8,713 bases of DNA from Lachnospiraceae bacterium (GTDB lineage: Bacteria > Bacillota > Clostridia > Lachnospirales > Lachnospiraceae). The notes under the pieces are model-generated. The model searched no databases, was not told where the DNA came from, and saw nothing but the letters and a program-made list of their open reading frames with translations. The position numbers and the translations under genes are program-made. Location: the NCBI GenBank assembly GCA_003488965.1, contig DNJW01000012.1, forward strand, positions 1 to 8,713, read 5' to 3'. This document shows, one piece after another, positions 6,398 through 8,713 of the stretch. How positions within the stretch are numbered: the stretch's first letter is position 1; each line of letters starts with the position of its first letter.

Positions 6398-8214
6398 TGG
6401 CAAGGACAAAGGACAGGGCAAGACAGGAGATAAAGGCCATTGCCAATACAGAGCTTTCAACAGGGACTTTGATGAAAAAAACGGCAAAAACCTTGCTGTT
6501 TAGGACTGCAACCTATGCAAGGCTTTCCGTTGACAGTGCGGTTACAGAAAGCGATTCCATCACCAGCCAGCAGATGCTCATGCGTGACTACATAAAGGGC
6601 AAGAATGAGTTTTTTCTTGTCCGGGAGTATAAGGATGACGGAGTCAGCGGAACGCGGTTTGAACGTCAGGCATTTGACAGCTTGCTTGGAGAAGTGAGAA
6701 AAGGGAATATCAACTGCATTATTGTAAAGGATTTTTCAAGGTTTGGCAGGGATCATATCGAAGTGGGAAATTATCTGGAAAAAGTGTTCCCGTTTCTTGG
6801 GGTGCGGTTCATTTCTGTCAATGACGGTTACGACAGCTTCGACAAGGAATGTGCAGATAAAAAACTGGCAGTTATTTTAAAGAACCTTGTCAATGAATAT
6901 GTTGCAAAGGACACCTCTGTCAAGGTGGCATCCAGTTATGCAACCAAGCAGGAAAACGGGGAGTACGACGGCGGACGCGCGCCTTATGGGTATGTTTTTG
7001 CAGACGATAGGAAGACAAGGTTTTTTATTGACAAAAGACCGGCAGGAATTATAAAGGATATTTTTACATGGACTATGCAGGGGGATTCTGCCCTTGCCAT
7101 TGTAAAGAGACTGACGGAAAGGAATATCAACCCGCCGAAAGCCTATCAGGACACAAGGGAGTTCTACCGGCATGGGAAGGAACGCTGCTACTGGAATGAA
7201 TTTACAGTAAATGTCATCCTGCAGAACATAGTCTATGCAGGACATATGACGCTTCATAAATGGAAGGAATCAAAAGCAGACGGACTTAGCCGCTATAGGC
7301 TGGATGAAACGGAGTGGAAGATAACGAGAAATACCCACGAAGCCATTATCGAAGAACATGATTTCCGCCTTGTGCAGGAAATCCTAAGGGCAAGGAAGGA
7401 GCAGTATAAGAGCCGGAGTGCCATAGATGAAACCGTCGCCCGTCCGGCAAACCTATTAAAAGGAAAAGTGTTTTGCGGGGACTGTCTTGTGCCTGCTTCA
7501 AGGATGGGGACAAACTGCTGGAAGAAGACTGGGGAAGTACATGGGCGCGTCCGCATATACCGATACCGCTGCCGGATTTATAGGGAAAAAGGGGCGCGGG
7601 AATGTACTTCCAAATCTATTTTAGAAAAAGATTTGGAGGCAATCGTCTATCAGGCGGTCATGGCATTTATCCGTCAGGCGGAGTGTCTGGATGAAATGGT
7701 TTCACACTTCCGCGGCGAGTTTTTCCAAAAGATAAAGAGAAGCATAGAAAAGGAAAAGAACAGGGCGGATAGGGCAATCCGGCAGGGAAAGAATGAAAAA
7801 ATACTCTTATATGAGGAATATAACAGCAGAGAACGCGGCACGAAGCATAACAGCGCAGAGCAAGCTTCGAAAAATGGAGTTTCAGACAGCAACAAGGGAT
7901 GGTATTTGAAGGAAAAACAGAAGAAAGAGGATGAGATACGTTACCATGAAGAGAGGAAAACGCAGTTGGAAGAAAAAACCGCATTTTTTGAACGGCTGGA
8001 AAAGGAACAAAAAGGATGGATAAAGGAAATTTTGTCCTTTAAGGATGCGGCTGCAAAGGAAGAAAGACTGACCACGCAGCTGGTTTCTATATTTGTAGAT
8101 AAGATATTTCTGTATGATGGGAAGAGGGTGGAAGTCGTATTGAACTTTAAAGATGAACATGAGAGCTTGTATTCCCATATGGGCAGATTCCATAACAGTG
8201 AAGACGAAGGATGA
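6397..8214 (+). CDS. Large serine recombinase 2 (605 aa)
   Basis: This is the second large serine recombinase, clearly paralogous to the first: CIIVKDFSRFGRDHIEVGNY here against LIIVKDLSRFGREYIEAGRY there, and DKIFLYDGKRVEV against DKIWVYEGKRVEV. The nucleophile is S44 in YARLS, with R115 and R118 in the SRFGRD block and zinc ligands C360, C363, C392 and C403. A long charged coiled coil (about 425-545) precedes the DUF4368-type C-terminus. A basic extension of about 35 residues precedes the catalytic domain and has no equivalent in recombinase 1. The start overlaps the previous stop by one base (TAATG, 6395-6399), and AAAAGGGAG at 6381-6389 lies 7 nt upstream, so the two proteins are probably made in linked amounts. 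Paired large serine recombinases recall CcrA/CcrB of SCCmec, where the two proteins have different roles in insertion and excision. Whether that applies here is inference. Confidence 0.93.
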   Translation: MARTKDRARQEIKAIANTELSTGTLMKKTAKTLLFRTATYARLSVDSAVTESDSITSQQMLMRDYIKGKNEFFLVREYKDDGVSGTRFERQAFDSLLGEVRKGNINCIIVKDFSRFGRDHIEVGNYLEKVFPFLGVRFISVNDGYDSFDKECADKKLAVILKNLVNEYVAKDTSVKVASSYATKQENGEYDGGRAPYGYVFADDRKTRFFIDKRPAGIIKDIFTWTMQGDSALAIVKRLTERNINPPKAYQDTREFYRHGKERCYWNEFTVNVILQNIVYAGHMTLHKWKESKADGLSRYRLDETEWKITRNTHEAIIEEHDFRLVQEILRARKEQYKSRSAIDETVARPANLLKGKVFCGDCLVPASRMGTNCWKKTGEVHGRVRIYRYRCRIYREKGARECTSKSILEKDLEAIVYQAVMAFIRQAECLDEMVSHFRGEFFQKIKRSIEKEKNRADRAIRQGKNEKILLYEEYNSRERGTKHNSAEQASKNGVSDSNKGWYLKEKQKKEDEIRYHEERKTQLEEKTAFFERLEKEQKGWIKEILSFKDAAAKEERLTTQLVSIFVDKIFLYDGKRVEVVLNFKDEHESLYSHMGRFHNSEDEG

Positions 8215-8224
8215 ACTGTTATGG
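8190..8224 (+). repeat. Perfect 10-bp inverted repeat around the recombinase 2 stop codon
   Basis: CCATAACAGT (8190-8199) and ACTGTTATGG (8215-8224) are perfect reverse complements separated by 15 nt that end in the TGA stop. G-U and A-U pairs could extend the stem to 12 bp. No U-run follows (GGAGGGG instead), so it is not a standard intrinsic terminator. It may protect the mRNA 3' end or mask the ribosome binding site of the short frame downstream. Confidence 0.6.
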
Positions 8225-8235
8225 GAGGGGTTAGG

Positions 8236-8265
8236 ATGAATGGAACAACAGTTGCTTTAGTCTAA
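8236..8265 (+). other. Tiny reading frame MNGTTVALV with a strong ribosome binding site
   Basis: A 9-codon frame (ATG 8236, TAA 8263-8265; 14 codons if ATG 8221 is used) follows GGGAGGGG at 8223-8230, an unusually strong ribosome binding site for such a short product. It may be the remnant of a third element gene, a small peptide, or chance. No function is assigned. Confidence 0.25.
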
Positions 8266-8274
8266 AGGTATTTT

Positions 8275-8300
8275 TGTGTCATTACCTTGACACAAGCAGG
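8275..8300 (+). repeat. attR: left arm of the attP palindrome plus GG core
   Basis: The arm 8275-8298 contains TGTCATTACCTTGACACAAG and is followed by the GG core at 8299-8300, after which deacetylase sequence resumes (GCATCTT). The arm is the imperfect inverted partner of 4639-4662. The shared pattern is TGTCATTA, a 3-nt variable step, TGAC, then CAA. Confidence 0.75.
8287..8292 (+). promoter_or_regulatory. -35 half (TTGACA) of a circle-junction promoter
   Basis: TTGACA is a perfect -35 hexamer pointing out of the right end. In the integrated state the sequence 17 nt downstream (8310-8315, CGGCAA) is not a -10, so it should not drive the deacetylase 3' fragment. In the excised circle it pairs with CATAAT of the left end: 6 nt (8293-8298) plus 11 nt (4637-4647) give a 17-nt spacer. 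Confidence 0.65.
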
Positions 8301-8694
8301 GCATCTTATCGGCAATCATACCTACAGCCATATACAGTTAAAATCCGGCAATAAAGAAGCTTTTAAGCAGGAACTAATAAAGACAAATGAAATTATAACC
8401 GGTATCACCGGAGAAGAGGTTCTGTATGTACGGCCTCCTTATGGAAGCTGGGACAAATCGTTTGAAACGGAATTGAATATGTTTCCGGTGCTATGGACGG
8501 TGGACCCGCTGGACTGGTGTTCCACAAATGCATCATGCATTACACGGAAAATAGTATCCAAGGTAGGAGAAAACGATATTATACTGATGCACGATTATTA
8601 TCCTTCCACGATTACGGCAGCTTTGGAGGTGGTGGATGAGCTGCAGAAAGAAGGATATGAGTTTGTTACGGTGGAGGAGATTTTGTTTGACTAG
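8299..8694 (+). pseudogene. Polysaccharide deacetylase (CE4/NodB), 3' fragment disrupted by insertion
   Basis: This is the C-terminal part of the split deacetylase. Numbered in the repaired 226-aa protein, it carries motif 2 HTYSH (H102 and H106, metal ligands), motif 3 RPPYG (140-144), motif 4 DPLDW (164-168) and motif 5 LMH (H193). With motif 1 TFDDGP in the 5' fragment, all five CE4 motifs are present, so the gene was functional before insertion and would be again after precise excision. The open frame extends back to a TTG at 8287, but that part is element sequence and has no suitably placed ribosome binding site, so the fragment is probably not translated. Without D51 and D52 it could not be catalytic. 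The protein ends EEILFD at TAG 8692-8694. The last 19 nt of the window are AT-rich and hold no gene. Confidence 0.92.
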
Positions 8695-8713
8695 TATGAC
8701 TCAACTTAATTAA

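Larger units (their letters stand above)
4637..8300 (+). mobile_element. Minimal serine-recombinase element (~3.66 kb) with two recombinases, inserted in the deacetylase gene
   Basis: The element separates CE4 motif 1 from motif 2 of one deacetylase gene. The ends are set by a shared GG, at 4637-4638 on the left and 8299-8300 on the right; the repeating unit is 3662 nt. Three independent arguments favour this pair over the next possible GG at 4640-4641. The repaired protein reads EEGHLIGNHTYSH, the usual family spacing, without an extra Gly. GG becomes the exact centre of the attP palindrome. A -35 and a -10 at opposite ends become spaced by exactly 17 nt. The absence of any target duplication beyond the 2-nt core is what serine integrases leave. 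Contents are a 50-nt left end, two tandem large serine recombinases, and an 84-nt right end. No resistance, conjugation, phage or recognisable excisionase gene is present. Confidence 0.88.

Noticed and set aside
8287..8694. Independent short deacetylase gene starting at TTG 8287
   Set aside because: It lacks motif 1 (TFDDGP) and any usable ribosome binding site, and its first four codons are element sequence. It is the 3' half of the split gene.
1..8713. CRISPR arrays, tRNA or rRNA genes, riboswitches
   Set aside because: No regularly spaced repeats, tRNA-like folds or conserved RNA motifs were seen. Nearly all sequence is protein-coding.

Overview
The window looks like chromosomal DNA of an anaerobic Clostridia species, most likely a Lachnospiraceae-type gut bacterium. 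The reasons are the family make-up (a DUF4250 mini-protein, a DUF1576 membrane protein, a short ferredoxin-ASKHA protein), strong GGAGG-type ribosome binding sites and tight same-strand packing. The species cannot be named from this sequence. Every gene found is on the + strand.

Layout. 1-714 is the C-terminal part of the ClpB disaggregase, whose 5' end lies outside the window. 767-940 is a 57-aa DUF4250 protein. 933-2546 is a [2Fe-2S]/ASKHA ATPase of the corrinoid-protein reactivator type. 2598-3869 is an internally duplicated DUF1576 membrane protein. 3870-4223 is a 117-aa protein of unknown function that follows it with no gap. No intrinsic terminator is visible between clpB and 4223, so 767-4223 could be one transcript. 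4352-8694 is a membrane-anchored polysaccharide deacetylase (CE4/NodB) gene split in two by a mobile element.

The mobile element (about 3.66 kb, 4637-8300) carries two paralogous large serine recombinases (4688-6397 and 6397-8214, joined by a TAATG overlap) and no recognisable cargo. Both ends can be placed by reading alone. Using a GG crossover dinucleotide at 4637-4638 and 8299-8300 restores an intact 226-aa deacetylase with the family-typical GHLIGNHT motif. It also puts GG at the exact centre of an imperfect palindromic attP whose 24-nt arms agree at 18 of 24 positions.

The most interesting observation is that circularisation of the element would place a perfect -35 hexamer (TTGACA, right end, 8287-8292) exactly 17 nt from a near-perfect -10 hexamer (CATAAT, left end, 4648-4653). 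This would build a strong promoter across attP just upstream of the first recombinase. Neither half has a partner in the integrated state. The logic matches the circle-junction promoter described for the Tn4451/TnpX family. The picture is of a minimal, self-regulating serine-recombinase element that reversibly breaks a cell-envelope enzyme: integrated, the deacetylase is off and the recombinases depend on host read-through; excised, the deacetylase is restored and the circle drives its own recombinases toward reintegration.
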